From: Rhodobacterales bacterium HKCCE3408
GTDB lineage: Bacteria > Pseudomonadota > Alphaproteobacteria > Rhodobacterales > Rhodobacteraceae
Assembly: GCA_015689705.1 (NCBI GenBank)
Contig: WVSN01000009.1
Coordinates: 1 to 64,000 of the forward strand
Reading direction: 5' to 3'
Length of the DNA stretch: 64,000 nucleotides
Position numbers and translations under genes: made by a program. This document shows positions 42,185-51,181 of this stretch, one piece after another (within the stretch, counting starts at the first letter, position 1; the number at the start of each line of letters is the position of its first letter). The notes under the pieces are model-generated. The model saw only the letters and a list, made by a program, of their open reading frames with translations. It was not told where the DNA came from and did no database searches.

Positions 42185-44386
42185 TCAGGCGGCTTTGGCC
42201 TCGGGGCCGAAGCGGCCGTAGAAGGTCTGGCCCTTTTCGGCCATTTCGCGCAGGAGCTTCGGCGCGGCGAAGCGATCGCCGTGGCTGGCGGCGAGATCGT
42301 CGCAAAGCTGCACGGCCTTCGCGGCCCCCATCATGTCGAGCCAGGAGAACGGGCCGCCGGACCAGGGTGCGAAGCCCCAGCCGAGGATCGCGCCGACATC
42401 GCCTTCGCGGATGTCCATGAGCACGCCGTCTTCCAGCGCACGGACGGCCTCGAGCACCTGCGCGAAGAGCAGGCGGTGCTGGACCTCATGCACGTCGGGC
42501 TGTTGATCGTTGTGTGGATAACGGTCGGCGAGACCCTCCCACAGACCGAGACGTTTGCCTTTGTCGTCATAGGCATAGAAGCCGGAGTTCGACTTGCGGC
42601 CGAGGCGTCCCTGGTCGGCGAGCCAGAACAGGACCTCGTCGCTTTCGTCGTTGTCATAGGCGTCGCCCATGGCGGCCTTGGTCGCCTTGGCGATCTTCAC
42701 GCCGAGGTCGATCGAGGTCTCGTCGGTGAGCTGGAGCGGCCCGAGCGGCATGCCCACGAGCTTCGCCGCGTTCTCGATCAGTGCCGGTGTCACGCCTTCA
42801 CGCACCATGCGGACCCCTTCGTTGATGTAGGGGATGATGCAGCGGTTGGCGTAGAAGAAGCGCGCGTCGTTGACGACGATCGGCGTCTTGCGGATCTGCC
42901 GGACATAGTCGAGCGCCTTGGCCACGGCGACGTCCCCCGTTTCCTTGCCCTTGATGATCTCGACCAGCATCATCTTGTCGACGGGCGAGAAAAAGTGGAT
43001 GCCGATGAACTGGTTAGGCCGTTTCGACGCCTTGGCGAGATCGGAGATCGGCAGGGTCGAGGTGTTGGTGGCGAAGATCGCGGTGTCGGGGATCACGGCC
43101 TCGGCCTTCGCGGTCACGTCGGCCTTGACCTTCGGGTCCTCGAACACGGCCTCGACGATCAGGTCGCAGCCGTCGAGCGCGGCGTAATCGGTCGTGGCGT
43201 TGATCCGGCCGAGCACCTCGGCCTTCTTGTCCTCGGTCACCTTGCCGCGCTTCAGCCCCTTGTCGAGGATGCCCTCGGAATAGGCCTTGCCACGGTCGGC
43301 GGCGGCCTGTTCGGCGTCGATCAGCACCACCTCGATCCCGGCATTGGCTGACACATATGCGATGCCAGCCCCCATCATGCCGGCGCCGAGCACGCCGACT
43401 TTTTTCACTTTTTGATCATCCACCGCCGGACGGTTCGCGCCTTTCTCGAGCGCTTCCTTGTTCAGGAAGAGCGACCGGATCATGGCGCTGGACGACGGGT
43501 TCATCAGGATCTGTGTGAAATACCGCGCCTCGATCTTCAGCGCGGTGTCGAAGGGCACGAGCGCGCCTTCGTAGACCGCCGAGAGCAGCGCCTTGGCCGC
43601 CGGGTAGACGCCCTTGGTGCGGCCGTTGATCATGGCCGAGGCGCCGACGAAGGTCGGGAAGCCGGCCGGGTGGTAGGGCGCGCCGCCGGGCATCTTCCAG
43701 CCCTTCTGGTCCCAGGGCTTCACGATATCGGCGTCGGTCGCGGACAGGACCCAGTCCTTCGCGGCCTGAAGCAGGTCTTCGGGCGCGACGACCTCGTCGA
43801 TCAGGCCGGCATTCTTCGCCGCCTTGGGCGCCAGCATCTTGCCTTCGAGCAGGACGGGCGCGGCGGCCATGGCGCCGACCATGCGCGAATAACGGGTGGT
43901 GCCGCCCGCGCCGGGGAAGAGCCCGACGAGGATTTCCGGCAGGCCGATCCGGGCCTTGTCGTTGTCGGCCATGAAGCGGCGATGGGTGCAGAGCGCGAGT
44001 TCGGTCCCGATGCCGGCGCAGGTGCCGGGGATCGCGGCGGCGACGGGCTTGCCGCCCTTGTTCGTCTTGGGGTCCATGCCCGCACGCTCGATCTTCCGCA
44101 TGAAGGCGTGGGCGCCCATGGTGAAGTCGAACAGCGCCTGGGCCGGGCTGTCGCCGGCCTCTTCGCGGATGCGCGCGAGGACGTTCAGGTCCATGCCGCC
44201 GGCGAAGCTGTCCTTGGCCGAGGTGATGACGATGCCCTTGACCGCGTCGTCGGCGAGCGCGTCGTCGATGAGACCCTCGAGGACCGGGATCGCCTCGCGC
44301 CGGAGCACGTTCATGGACTTGCCGGGCAGGTCCCAGGTGATGATCGCGACGCCGTCGGCGCCTTTTTCCATGGTGAAATCGGACAT
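42185..44386 (-). CDS. fadJ: Enoyl-CoA hydratase / 3-hydroxyacyl-CoA dehydrogenase
   Basis: 733 aa from the ATG at 44386 (MSDFTMEKGADG). N-terminal crotonase half: ITSAKDSFAGGMDLNVLARI, AIPGTCAGIGTELALCTHRR and LPEILVGLFPGAGGTTRYSR with the two catalytic glutamates. From about 320, the NAD-binding dehydrogenase VGVLGAGMMGAGIAYVSANA, then FSPVDKMMLVEIIKGKETGD. Hydrates enoyl-CoA and oxidises the 3-hydroxy product in fatty acid beta-oxidation. The symbol is given for the FadJ/FadB type, not a proven orthologue. The NTF2-like gene ends one base upstream. Confidence 0.92.
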   Translation of the reverse strand: MSDFTMEKGADGVAIITWDLPGKSMNVLRREAIPVLEGLIDDALADDAVKGIVITSAKDSFAGGMDLNVLARIREEAGDSPAQALFDFTMGAHAFMRKIERAGMDPKTNKGGKPVAAAIPGTCAGIGTELALCTHRRFMADNDKARIGLPEILVGLFPGAGGTTRYSRMVGAMAAAPVLLEGKMLAPKAAKNAGLIDEVVAPEDLLQAAKDWVLSATDADIVKPWDQKGWKMPGGAPYHPAGFPTFVGASAMINGRTKGVYPAAKALLSAVYEGALVPFDTALKIEARYFTQILMNPSSSAMIRSLFLNKEALEKGANRPAVDDQKVKKVGVLGAGMMGAGIAYVSANAGIEVVLIDAEQAAADRGKAYSEGILDKGLKRGKVTEDKKAEVLGRINATTDYAALDGCDLIVEAVFEDPKVKADVTAKAEAVIPDTAIFATNTSTLPISDLAKASKRPNQFIGIHFFSPVDKMMLVEIIKGKETGDVAVAKALDYVRQIRKTPIVVNDARFFYANRCIIPYINEGVRMVREGVTPALIENAAKLVGMPLGPLQLTDETSIDLGVKIAKATKAAMGDAYDNDESDEVLFWLADQGRLGRKSNSGFYAYDDKGKRLGLWEGLADRYPHNDQQPDVHEVQHRLLFAQVLEAVRALEDGVLMDIREGDVGAILGWGFAPWSGGPFSWLDMMGAAKAVQLCDDLAASHGDRFAAPKLLREMAEKGQTFYGRFGPEAKAA

Positions 44387-44387
44387 G

Positions 44388-44867
44388 TCAGCGTCTCCTT
44401 GAAGTGCCGGCCGCGGCATGGGCGATGGCCTGGGCCGCGGCGATATCGGGGCTGAGGACGGCGAGGTCGGTGTTGCGGATCGCGCTTTCGACGCGCGCCG
44501 CCTTCCAGTCGCCGCCGATGCGGATGAGGGTCATGTGGCTTTCGTAACGGTCCACGCAGGGCGTGCCGTCCCGCGTGGTGCACCAGGTGTCGTGGATGCC
44601 GGTGATCATGTCCCACAGGCCCGGGACGAAGCGGGCCTGCCGGCAGATCCGGTGGTAGCGGACGACGCCGCGGGCCAGGAGCTGGTCGCGGAAATCGGTC
44701 ATCACGAGGTCGAGCTCCTCGACGGAGGAGATGACGATCTCGGCATCCTCGGTGGCCATCAGGTTGGGCAGCGCGAGGTGGCGGGTCATGGCGTCGGTGT
44801 CGCCGGCCAGGAGCGCCGCGCTGACGGCGTCGAGATTGGCCTGGTAGATGTCCCGGGCGCTGTTCAC
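44388..44867 (-). CDS. NTF2/SnoaL-like protein
   Basis: 159 aa. A helix-first small protein, ARDIYQANLDAVSAALLAGD and then MTRHLALPNL, followed by an alternating strand pattern (RYESHMTLIRIGGDWKAARV) typical of the NTF2-like cone fold. No catalytic residues recognised. Ends 1 nt before the fadJ-like start and sits behind the thiolase, so it is embedded in the beta-oxidation operon; a role as accessory or in hydration of an acyl-CoA is inference. Confidence 0.6.
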   Translation of the reverse strand: MNSARDIYQANLDAVSAALLAGDTDAMTRHLALPNLMATEDAEIVISSVEELDLVMTDFRDQLLARGVVRYHRICRQARFVPGLWDMITGIHDTWCTTRDGTPCVDRYESHMTLIRIGGDWKAARVESAIRNTDLAVLSPDIAAAQAIAHAAAGTSRRR

Positions 44868-44955
44868 GACGCGGATCTCCGCGCGGCCGAACGGGCCGGG
44901 ACGCCGGGGCGTCCGGTCCGCACGGGATGGCTCCGGGCCGGGCGGCGCATGGCGC

Positions 44956-46167
44956 TCAGACCCGCTCGAGGATGGTGGCCGCGCCCATGCCGGAGGCGAC
45001 GCAGAGCGTGGCGAGGCCGGTTTCGCGGTCCGACCGCTCCATCTCGTCCAGCAGCGTGCCGAGGATCATCGCGCCGGTGGCGCCGAGCGGGTGGCCCATG
45101 GCGATCGCGCCGCCGTTGACGTTGACCTTGCCGTGGTCGGCGTCGAAGGCCTGCAGGAAGCGCAGGACGACGGCCGAGAAGGCCTCGTTCACCTCGAAGA
45201 GGTCGATGTCGCCGAAGCTCATCCCGGTCTCGGCCAGGATCTTCTGGGTCACGGGCACGGGGCCGGTGAGGTTGATCGTCGGGTCGGTGCCGATCTTGGC
45301 GTTGGCGCGGATGCGGGCGCGGGGCTTCAGGCCGCGGGCCTCGCCCCATTCCTTCGACGCGATCAGGACGGCGGCGGCGCCGTCGACGATGCCGGAGGAA
45401 TTGCCGGCGTGGTGGATGTGTTCGATCCGCTCGAGATGCGGGTACCGCATCAGCGCGACGGCGTCGAAGCCGGGCATCGCCTCGCCCATCTCCTTGAAGG
45501 CGGGCTTGAGCGCGCCGAGCGACTGCATGTCGGTCTGGGGCCGCATGTATTCGTCGCGGTCGAGGATGGTCAGGCCGTTGCGGTCCTTCACCTCGATCAC
45601 GGATTTCGAGAACCGCTCCTCCTCCCACGCCCTGGCGGCGCGCTTCTGGCTTTCGACGGCATAGAGGTCGCAATCGTCGCGGCTGATCCCGTATTCTGTC
45701 GCGATGATGTCGGCCGAGATGCCCTGCGGCACGAAATAGGTCTCCATCGCGATCGACGGGTCGACGGCGATGGCGGCCCCGTCCGAGCCCATCGGCACGC
45801 GGCCCATCATCTCGACCCCGCCGGCGATATAGGCCTGGCCCGCACCGGCCTTCACCTGATTCGCGGCGAGGTTCACGGCCTCGAGGCCGGAGGCGCAGAA
45901 GCGGTTGATCGAGAGGCCGGGGATCGACTCGTCGAGATCGGAGGCCAGCACGGCGGTCCGCGCAAGGCAGCCGCCCTGTTCGCCGACCTGGGTGACGTTG
46001 CCCCAGATCACGTCCTCGACGGCATGCCCGTCGAGCCCGTTCCGCTCTTTCAGCCGGTTGAGCGTGAAGGCGGAGAGACGGGCCGAGGTGACCTCGTGCA
46101 GGGAGCCGTCCTTGCGGCCCTTGCCGCGCGGCGTGCGGATGGCGTCGTAGATATAGGCGTCGGTCAT
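44956..46167 (-). CDS. Acetyl-CoA C-acyltransferase (thiolase)
   Basis: 403 aa. Nucleophile cysteine in SINRFCASGLEAVNLAANQV; the catalytic ends are LFEVNEAFSAVVLRFLQAFD with the NEAF block, GGAIAMGHPLGATGAMILGT with the active histidine, and the final cysteine in LATLCVASGMGAATI. Degradative FadA-type layout: completes beta-oxidation with the hydratase/dehydrogenase downstream. A second thiolase in the window (60608-61798) is of the AtoB/PhaA type. Confidence 0.93.
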   Translation of the reverse strand: MTDAYIYDAIRTPRGKGRKDGSLHEVTSARLSAFTLNRLKERNGLDGHAVEDVIWGNVTQVGEQGGCLARTAVLASDLDESIPGLSINRFCASGLEAVNLAANQVKAGAGQAYIAGGVEMMGRVPMGSDGAAIAVDPSIAMETYFVPQGISADIIATEYGISRDDCDLYAVESQKRAARAWEEERFSKSVIEVKDRNGLTILDRDEYMRPQTDMQSLGALKPAFKEMGEAMPGFDAVALMRYPHLERIEHIHHAGNSSGIVDGAAAVLIASKEWGEARGLKPRARIRANAKIGTDPTINLTGPVPVTQKILAETGMSFGDIDLFEVNEAFSAVVLRFLQAFDADHGKVNVNGGAIAMGHPLGATGAMILGTLLDEMERSDRETGLATLCVASGMGAATILERV

Positions 46168-46183
46168 TGTGTCGCTCTCCTCG

Positions 46184-46816
46184 TCAGCCCTTCCATGCCC
46201 GTGGCATGAGGTCGTAGGGGTGTTTCCAGCCCGGCAGGCCCGGCAGGGTGTCGAGCCAGCGGTCGATATTGGGGAAGGCCGTCCGGTCGAAGCCGAATTC
46301 CTCGGGATAATAGAGATAGCCGCAGCAGGTCAGGTCGGCATTGGTGGGGCCGTCGCCGACGATGAACTCGCGGCCGTCGAGATGGGCGTCGAGCACCTTG
46401 TAGGCGCCCTGCACCCGGCCCTGGCAGAAGGCGATGACATCGGCGTTGCGCTTCTCCTCGGGGAGGTAGTTCATCAGGAAGCGGGTGACGCCGGCCATCG
46501 AGCTGAGCTTGTGGTTGTCCCACAGGACCCAGCGCAGGACCTCGCGCTTCTCCTCGGGCGTGTCGCCGCCGAACCGGCCGGTCTTCTCGGTCAGGTAGGT
46601 CTGGATGACGCCCGATTGCGTGAGACGGACATCGCCGTCGACGAGAACCGGCGCCTCGCCCATCTCGTTCACCTCGGCGCGGTAATCCGGGCCGCGGGTC
46701 TCGCCGGCGAAGAAATCGACATAGACCGGTTCCCAGTCGAGGCCGTGCAGGTTGAGCGCCAGCGCCGCCTTGTAGGAATGGCCGGATTCGCCGAAGCAGT
46801 AGAGCTTGATGGTCAT
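46184..46816 (-). CDS. Glutathione S-transferase
   Basis: 210 aa from the ATG at 46816. N-terminal thioredoxin-fold domain starts TIKLYCFGESGHSYKAALAL, where S/Y near residue 12 should activate glutathione, and APVLVDGDVRLTQSGVIQTY holds the gamma-glutamyl site; helical C-terminal domain with DGREFIVGDGPTNADLTCCG. Conjugation or maleylacetoacetate-like isomerisation are both possible. 17 nt before the thiolase on the same strand, so part of the operon. Confidence 0.88.
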   Translation of the reverse strand: MTIKLYCFGESGHSYKAALALNLHGLDWEPVYVDFFAGETRGPDYRAEVNEMGEAPVLVDGDVRLTQSGVIQTYLTEKTGRFGGDTPEEKREVLRWVLWDNHKLSSMAGVTRFLMNYLPEEKRNADVIAFCQGRVQGAYKVLDAHLDGREFIVGDGPTNADLTCCGYLYYPEEFGFDRTAFPNIDRWLDTLPGLPGWKHPYDLMPRAWKG

Positions 46817-46862
46817 GGTCCGCGCCTCCCTTGCGCGTCTTGCCTCGTTCGTTCGTCGCGCG

Positions 46863-46883
46863 GCGGGGGTTTTGCACCCCCGC
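46863..46883. terminator. Stem-loop upstream of the GST gene
   Basis: GCGGGGGT (46863-46870) and ACCCCCGC (46876-46883) form a perfect 8-bp stem with loop TTTGC, in the 287-nt gap between GST and the small gene at 47109. It may end the transcript coming from the acyl-CoA dehydrogenase. Confidence 0.35.
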
Positions 46884-47108
46884 ACCCCCGCAGAGTAGTT
46901 CGGGAAAGATGAAGGGGCGCGTAACCCTTTCTTAACCTTGCCCGCCGATCCTTTCCCTCGCGGTACAGGCTGGAGAGCCGATGACCGTGAAAGGTGAAGG
47001 CATCCCGTCGTTCAGTGCAGCGCCCCGTCGCGGGGAACACTCGGTCCGGCGGGATGTCCCGCCTTCGGCTTCATCTTTCTCCAAATACTCGAATTCCTCC
47101 CTTGCCGC

Positions 47109-47321
47109 TCAGCGCTTCCGGTCGTCGATCTCCGAATTGAAGATCCGCAGCCGCGCGATCAGCATTTCCTCGTCGATGACGCTGTTCCAGTTCTCGAACA
47201 GGAAGGACAGAAACTCGCCCTCGTCGAGCCCGGCCTCGCCCGCCAGCGACCTGAGCCGCCGGAAGGCGTCTTCGGACATGGCCAGGTGCGGCCGGCGGGT
47301 GAGGCGCAGGCGCTTGGGCAT
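47109..47321 (-). CDS. Small hypothetical protein behind acyl-CoA dehydrogenase
   Basis: 70 aa from the ATG at 47321, whose last base touches the stop of the acyl-CoA dehydrogenase (47321-47323). Reads PKRLRLTRRPHLAMSEDAFR, RLRSLAGEAGLDEGEFLSFL and FENWNSVIDEEMLIARLRIF: a basic start followed by helices, like a small DNA- or protein-binding module. No family known to me. Translational coupling suggests that it works with the dehydrogenase or its regulator. Confidence 0.65.
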   Translation of the reverse strand: MPKRLRLTRRPHLAMSEDAFRRLRSLAGEAGLDEGEFLSFLFENWNSVIDEEMLIARLRIFNSEIDDRKR

Positions 47322-49096
47322 CAGAAGTTCGCCGCGTCGAGCGCCATGACCGGCTCGGCCCCGGACTGGATCCGGGCGAGATGGGTGGCGGTCATCGGCA
47401 GCTGGCGGGCCATGTAGTACCGGGCGGTGGCGAGCTTGGTCTCGTAGAACTGGGGATCGCCGGTGCCCGATGCCAGAGCCTCGAGCGACGCTTTCGCCAT
47501 CTTCGCCCACATCAGCCCGAGGCAGACATGGCCGAAGAGGTGCATGAAGTCGTAGCTGCCCGAGAGCGCGTTGTTGGGGTTCTTCATGCCTTCCTGCATG
47601 AAGTACATCGCGGCCGCCTGCAGGTCCTTCGAGCCGCGCTTCAGCGGGTCGAGGAACTCGGCCATGCCGTCGACCTCGGCGTTGTCCTTGGCGAAGCCCT
47701 TCACGAGGTCGAAGAAGGCCATGACGTGCTTGCCGCCATCCTGCGCCAGCTTGCGGCCGACGAGGTCGAGCGCCTGGACGCCGTTGGCGCCTTCGTAGAT
47801 CTGGGTGATCCGGGCGTCGCGGGCGAACTGCGACATGCCCCATTCCTCGATATAGCCGTGGCCGCCATAGACCTGCTGGGCCTTGATCGCCATGTCGAAG
47901 CCCTGGTCGGTCAGGAAGCCCTTCAGGACCGGGGTGAGGAGCGAGATCAGGCCCTCGGCATCCTGGTCATCGGCGCGGTGGGAGGCGTCGATCATCGTGG
48001 CGCCCCAGAGCATGAAGGCGCGGGCGCCCTCGGCGAAGCTTTTCTGGTCCATCAGCGAGCGGCGGATGTCGGGATGGACGATCAGCGGATCGGCCGGGCC
48101 GTCGGGGTTCTTCGGTCCGGTCACGTCGCGGCCTTGCAGGCGGTCCTTGGCGTAGGCGAGCGCGTTCTGGAACGCGACCTCGGCCTGGCTGAGGCCCTGC
48201 ATGGCGACGCCGAGGCGGGCCTCGTTCATCATGGTGAACATCGCGCGCATGCCCTTATGCTCCTCGCCGAGGAGGAAGCCGGTCGCGCCGTCATAGTTCA
48301 TCACGCAGGTCGAGTTGCCGTGGATGCCCATCTTCTCCTCGATCTTGCCGCAGGAGACGCCGTTGCGCTGCCCGAGGCTGCCATCCTCGTTGACGAGGAA
48401 TTTCGGCACGATGAAGAGCGAGACGCCCTTGATGCCCTCGGGGCCGCCGGGGATCTTGGCGAGGACGAGGTGGATGATGTTGTCGGCCATGTCGTGTTCG
48501 CCGGCCGAGATGAAGATCTTCTGGCCGGTGATGGAATAGCTGCCGTCGGACTGCGGCTCGGCCTTGGTGCGCATGAGCCCGAGATCCGTGCCGCAATGCG
48601 GCTCGGTCAGGTTCATCGTGCCGGTCCAGTCGCAGGAGACCATTTTCGGCAGGTAGGTCGCCTTCTGCGCCTCGGTCCCGTGGGCGAGGATCGCGGAGGC
48701 GGCGCCGTGAGTGAGGCCCTGGTACATCGTGAAGGCCTGGTTGGCGGCGGAGAAATATTCGCCGACGGCGGTGCCGAGGACGTAGGGCATGTTCTGCCCG
48801 CCGAATTCCTCGGGCATGTCGATGCCGGGCCAGCCGCCGTCCTTCATCTGGTCGAAGGCGTCCTTGAAGCCGGTCGGCGTGCGAACGACGCCGTTTTCCA
48901 GCCGGCAGCCTTCGGTGTCGCCGACGGCGTTGAGCGGCGTCAGGACTTCGGAGGCGATCTTGCCGGCTTCCTCGAGGACGGCGCCGGTGAAATCGGCGTC
49001 CATCTCGTCATAGCCCGGAACGGAGGAGCCCGAGACGTTCAGCACTTCGTGCAGGATGAACTGGGTGTCCTTGGTGGGGGCGTTGTAAGTCGGCAT
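47321..49096 (-). CDS. Acyl-CoA dehydrogenase with C-terminal extension (DmdC-like)
   Basis: 591 aa from the ATG at 49096; the longer frame to 49249 is not family-like. Longer than ordinary ACADs (about 380 aa). FAD/acyl-CoA blocks: [60 protein letters not shown], and [20 protein letters not shown] with the catalytic-region G-H-G-Y; about 120 extra residues at the C-terminus. This long type includes DmdC, the 3-methylmercaptopropionyl-CoA dehydrogenase, and general long-chain enzymes; the substrate cannot be decided here. A MerR regulator lies 22 nt upstream. Confidence 0.92.
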   Translation of the reverse strand: MPTYNAPTKDTQFILHEVLNVSGSSVPGYDEMDADFTGAVLEEAGKIASEVLTPLNAVGDTEGCRLENGVVRTPTGFKDAFDQMKDGGWPGIDMPEEFGGQNMPYVLGTAVGEYFSAANQAFTMYQGLTHGAASAILAHGTEAQKATYLPKMVSCDWTGTMNLTEPHCGTDLGLMRTKAEPQSDGSYSITGQKIFISAGEHDMADNIIHLVLAKIPGGPEGIKGVSLFIVPKFLVNEDGSLGQRNGVSCGKIEEKMGIHGNSTCVMNYDGATGFLLGEEHKGMRAMFTMMNEARLGVAMQGLSQAEVAFQNALAYAKDRLQGRDVTGPKNPDGPADPLIVHPDIRRSLMDQKSFAEGARAFMLWGATMIDASHRADDQDAEGLISLLTPVLKGFLTDQGFDMAIKAQQVYGGHGYIEEWGMSQFARDARITQIYEGANGVQALDLVGRKLAQDGGKHVMAFFDLVKGFAKDNAEVDGMAEFLDPLKRGSKDLQAAAMYFMQEGMKNPNNALSGSYDFMHLFGHVCLGLMWAKMAKASLEALASGTGDPQFYETKLATARYYMARQLPMTATHLARIQSGAEPVMALDAANF

Positions 49097-49118
49097 CAGA
49101 ATCCTCCCGGAAGATCGG

Positions 49119-49520
49119 TCATTCGGCGGCGCGGGCCGGGCTGGCGACGCGCGAGAGCATGTCGTTGACGAGACCCATCTGCGAGCGCAGGTCGTCGATC
49201 GCGGCATCGAGCTCGGCCCGGCGCTGTTCGAGATCGTCGAGGCGCGCACGGGCGACGTCGAGGGTGCGCGCGAGCTGCGTGGCCTGGCCGTCGCCGAGCT
49301 CGTAGAGATCGAGCAGCTGACGGATCTCCTCGAGGCTGAAGCCGAAGCGCTTGCCCCTCAGGATGAGTTTCAGGCGCGCGCGGTCGCGGCGGGTGAAGAG
49401 CCGCTTCGTGCCCTGGCGGATGGGGAACAGAAGCTCTTTCTGTTCGTAGAAGCGGAGGGTGCGCGGCGTCACGTCGAAGGCGTCGCACATCGCACGGATG
49501 GTCATCGTTTCAGCGCTCAT
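49119..49520 (-). CDS. MerR-family regulator
   Basis: 133 aa from the ATG at 49520. Winged-helix N-terminus [20 protein letters not shown] followed by [22 protein letters not shown]-type second part; a coiled-coil dimer helix ([20 protein letters not shown]) closes the protein. No cysteines for metal binding. This is the LiuR-like branch that controls acyl-CoA dehydrogenase and leucine or fatty-acid catabolism genes; it directly precedes the acyl-CoA dehydrogenase (22 nt). Confidence 0.9.
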   Translation of the reverse strand: MSAETMTIRAMCDAFDVTPRTLRFYEQKELLFPIRQGTKRLFTRRDRARLKLILRGKRFGFSLEEIRQLLDLYELGDGQATQLARTLDVARARLDDLEQRRAELDAAIDDLRSQMGLVNDMLSRVASPARAAE

Positions 49521-49597
49521 GGAGTCGTCCGATAAATCGAAAAGGAACATTTGACGGGCCCGATGTGACGCTTCGGGCCGAGTCCTACAAGAAGAGG

Positions 49598-49612
49598 TGA
49601 CGTTTACGTAAA
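49598..49612 (-). promoter_or_regulatory. Palindromic site before MerR gene
   Basis: TGACGTTTACGTAAA, containing the perfect 10-bp palindrome TTTACGTAAA (49603-49612), 78 nt upstream of the MerR start at 49520. MerR-type regulators bind such short palindromes between -35 and -10 elements; this is the most likely operator for that gene and its downstream operon. Confidence 0.5.
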
Positions 49613-49619
49613 TGGAACG

Positions 49620-49644
49620 TTGCGTCACTTTCAGGGTGACGCAA
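49620..49644. promoter_or_regulatory. Long inverted repeat next to the MerR site
   Basis: TTGCGTCAC (49620-49628) and GTGACGCAA (49636-49644): perfect 9-bp arms around TTTCAGG. It carries the same TGACG core as the other sites and is not followed by a T run, so it is read as operator and not terminator. Confidence 0.45.
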
Positions 49645-49754
49645 GGACAAGAAAGATGACGCCCGTTTGGCGCAACAAAATGTGATTGCGTCGGCGGCTT
49701 GGCAGGCCCGAAAGGTAAGGAAAACCGTAGTCGGGCTGAGAGCGGGTGGCCGGG

Positions 49755-50126
49755 TCAGGCGAAGGGGCCGGCGGTCGCGTCGCGCAGGCGTTTCAGCTCG
49801 TCTATGACCTCGTCGAGCTCGCGCCGCTGCTCGTCGAGCACGGCGAGCTGGCGGTCGGCCAGTTCGACCCAGGCTTTCTGCTGGGTCTCGCCCTCGGGGT
49901 CGGCGTCGTAGAGTTCCAGCCATTGCCGGACCTCTTCGAGCGAGAAGCCGAAGCGGCGGCCGCGCAGGATCAGCGTCATCCGCGCGATCTCGCGCGGGCC
50001 GTAGAAGCGGGCGCGGCCCTCGCGCTCAGGGGCGAGAAGCTCGATATACTCGTAGTGGCGCAGGGTCCGGGGCGTGACCTCGAACCGCGCGCACATCTGC
50101 TTGAAATCGAGCCGTTCCTCAGTCAT
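49755..50126 (-). CDS. MerR-family regulator, second
   Basis: 123 aa. Opens MTEERLDFKQMCARFEVTPR with TLRHYEYIELLAPEREGRAR and FYGPREIARMTLILRGRRFG; C-terminal coiled coil DRQLAVLDEQRRELDEVIDE. Clearly a paralogue of the MerR protein at 49119-49520 (shared TPRTLR-Y and [14 protein letters not shown] blocks). TGACGCTACGTCA at 50149-50161 lies 23 nt upstream. Probably controls fatty-acid degradation genes or the divergent thioesterase operon. Confidence 0.9.
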   Translation of the reverse strand: MTEERLDFKQMCARFEVTPRTLRHYEYIELLAPEREGRARFYGPREIARMTLILRGRRFGFSLEEVRQWLELYDADPEGETQQKAWVELADRQLAVLDEQRRELDEVIDELKRLRDATAGPFA

Positions 50127-50148
50127 CCCGTCGCGTGTTATGGACCTC

Positions 50149-50161
50149 TGACGCTACGTCA
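50149..50161. promoter_or_regulatory. Palindromic site between second MerR gene and thioesterase operon
   Basis: TGACGCTACGTCA: perfect 5-bp arms TGACG/CGTCA with centre CTA, 22 nt upstream of the MerR start and 81 nt before the divergent thioesterase start. It shares the TGACG core with the sites at 49598 and 49620, so cross-regulation is plausible. Confidence 0.45.
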
Positions 50162-50242
50162 CGAACTTAACAGACGTGCGGTGATTGAAAAGCCGTGATT
50201 GGGTCAGGCGACACCCGGCAGCCAGGCGAACGGACGGCAGCG

Positions 50243-50683
50243 ATGGCATTGAGCGAAGCGGACAGGCAGCGGATCGCGCGGCAGTTCATCGAGGCGATTC
50301 CCTTCAGCCGGGCGCTGGGCATGGAGCTGAAAGAGGTCGGCGAAGGTGTGGCGGTGATCTCGATGCCGTGGAACGAGGCGTTGGTCGGCGACCCGGAGAC
50401 CGGCGTGATCCACGGCGGCGCGGTGTCGGCACTGATGGATACCTGCGGCGGCGCGGCGGTGCTGAGCGCCGCGCCCGATGGCGGCGCCACGGCGACGCTG
50501 GACCTGCGGATCGACTACATGCGCGCGGCGCGGCCCGGTGCCGTCATCACCGCGCGGGCCGAGTGCCATCACATGACCCGCACCGTCGCCTTCGTCCGCG
50601 CGAGCGCCTGGGACGACGACGCGGCCGACCGGCCGGTCGCCACGGCGCATGGCGCCTTCACCGTGTCAGGCGGTGCGGCATGA
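50243..50683 (+). CDS. PaaI-family hotdog thioesterase
   Basis: 146 aa from the ATG at 50243. Hotdog-fold core: TGVIHGGAVSALMDTCGGAA with the HGG-x-x-x-x-x-x-D catalytic pattern, then TLDLRIDYMRAARPGAVITA. Hydrolyses an acyl-CoA (phenylacetyl-CoA-like or other). Its stop overlaps the next thioesterase (ATGA), the first of a three-gene operon ending in a MATE pump. Confidence 0.9.
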   Translation: MALSEADRQRIARQFIEAIPFSRALGMELKEVGEGVAVISMPWNEALVGDPETGVIHGGAVSALMDTCGGAAVLSAAPDGGATATLDLRIDYMRAARPGAVITARAECHHMTRTVAFVRASAWDDDAADRPVATAHGAFTVSGGAA

Positions 50684-51180
50684 GCGGCCGGCCGCGCCCC
50701 GAACCGGTCCAGGCGGTCAAGCAGCGCCGCGACACGGCGTTGCGCGCGCTGATCGGGCAGGTGCCGATGATCGGCTACATGGGCGTCACCTTCGACCGCC
50801 GGGGCGACGAGCTGACCGCGGTCATGGGCTTCGACGAAAAGCTGATCGGCAACCCGTTCCTGCCGGCGCTGCATGGCGGGGCGACGGCGACCTTCCTCGA
50901 GATCGCGGCCATCGTGGAGCTGAGTTTCCAGGCGATGTGGGACGATATCGAGAGCGGGCGGCTGGATCCGGAGGCGCCGGGCCGGATCGCGATGCCGAAG
51001 ACGATCGATTTCACCGTCGACTACCTGCGGTCCGGCCTGCCGCGCGACGCCTATGCGCGGGCGCGGGTGAACCGGTCGGGCCGGCGCTATGCCAGCGTCC
51101 ATGTCGAGGCCTGGCAGGACAACCGCGACCGGCTGTTCGCTCAGGCCACGGCGCATTTCCTGATGCCGCCGCGGGGCTGA
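50680..51180 (+). CDS. PaaI-family hotdog thioesterase, second
   Basis: 166 aa from the ATG at 50680, overlapping the previous gene by 4 nt. Catalytic loop FLPALHGGATATFLEIAAIV, with E in place of the D of the first protein; TIDFTVDYLRSGLPRDAYAR follows. Two different hotdog proteins side by side may form a heteromer, as some PaaI/YbgC relatives do; that is inference. Ends 1 nt before the MATE start. Confidence 0.88.
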   Translation: MSGRPRPEPVQAVKQRRDTALRALIGQVPMIGYMGVTFDRRGDELTAVMGFDEKLIGNPFLPALHGGATATFLEIAAIVELSFQAMWDDIESGRLDPEAPGRIAMPKTIDFTVDYLRSGLPRDAYARARVNRSGRRYASVHVEAWQDNRDRLFAQATAHFLMPPRG

Positions 51181-51181
51181 G

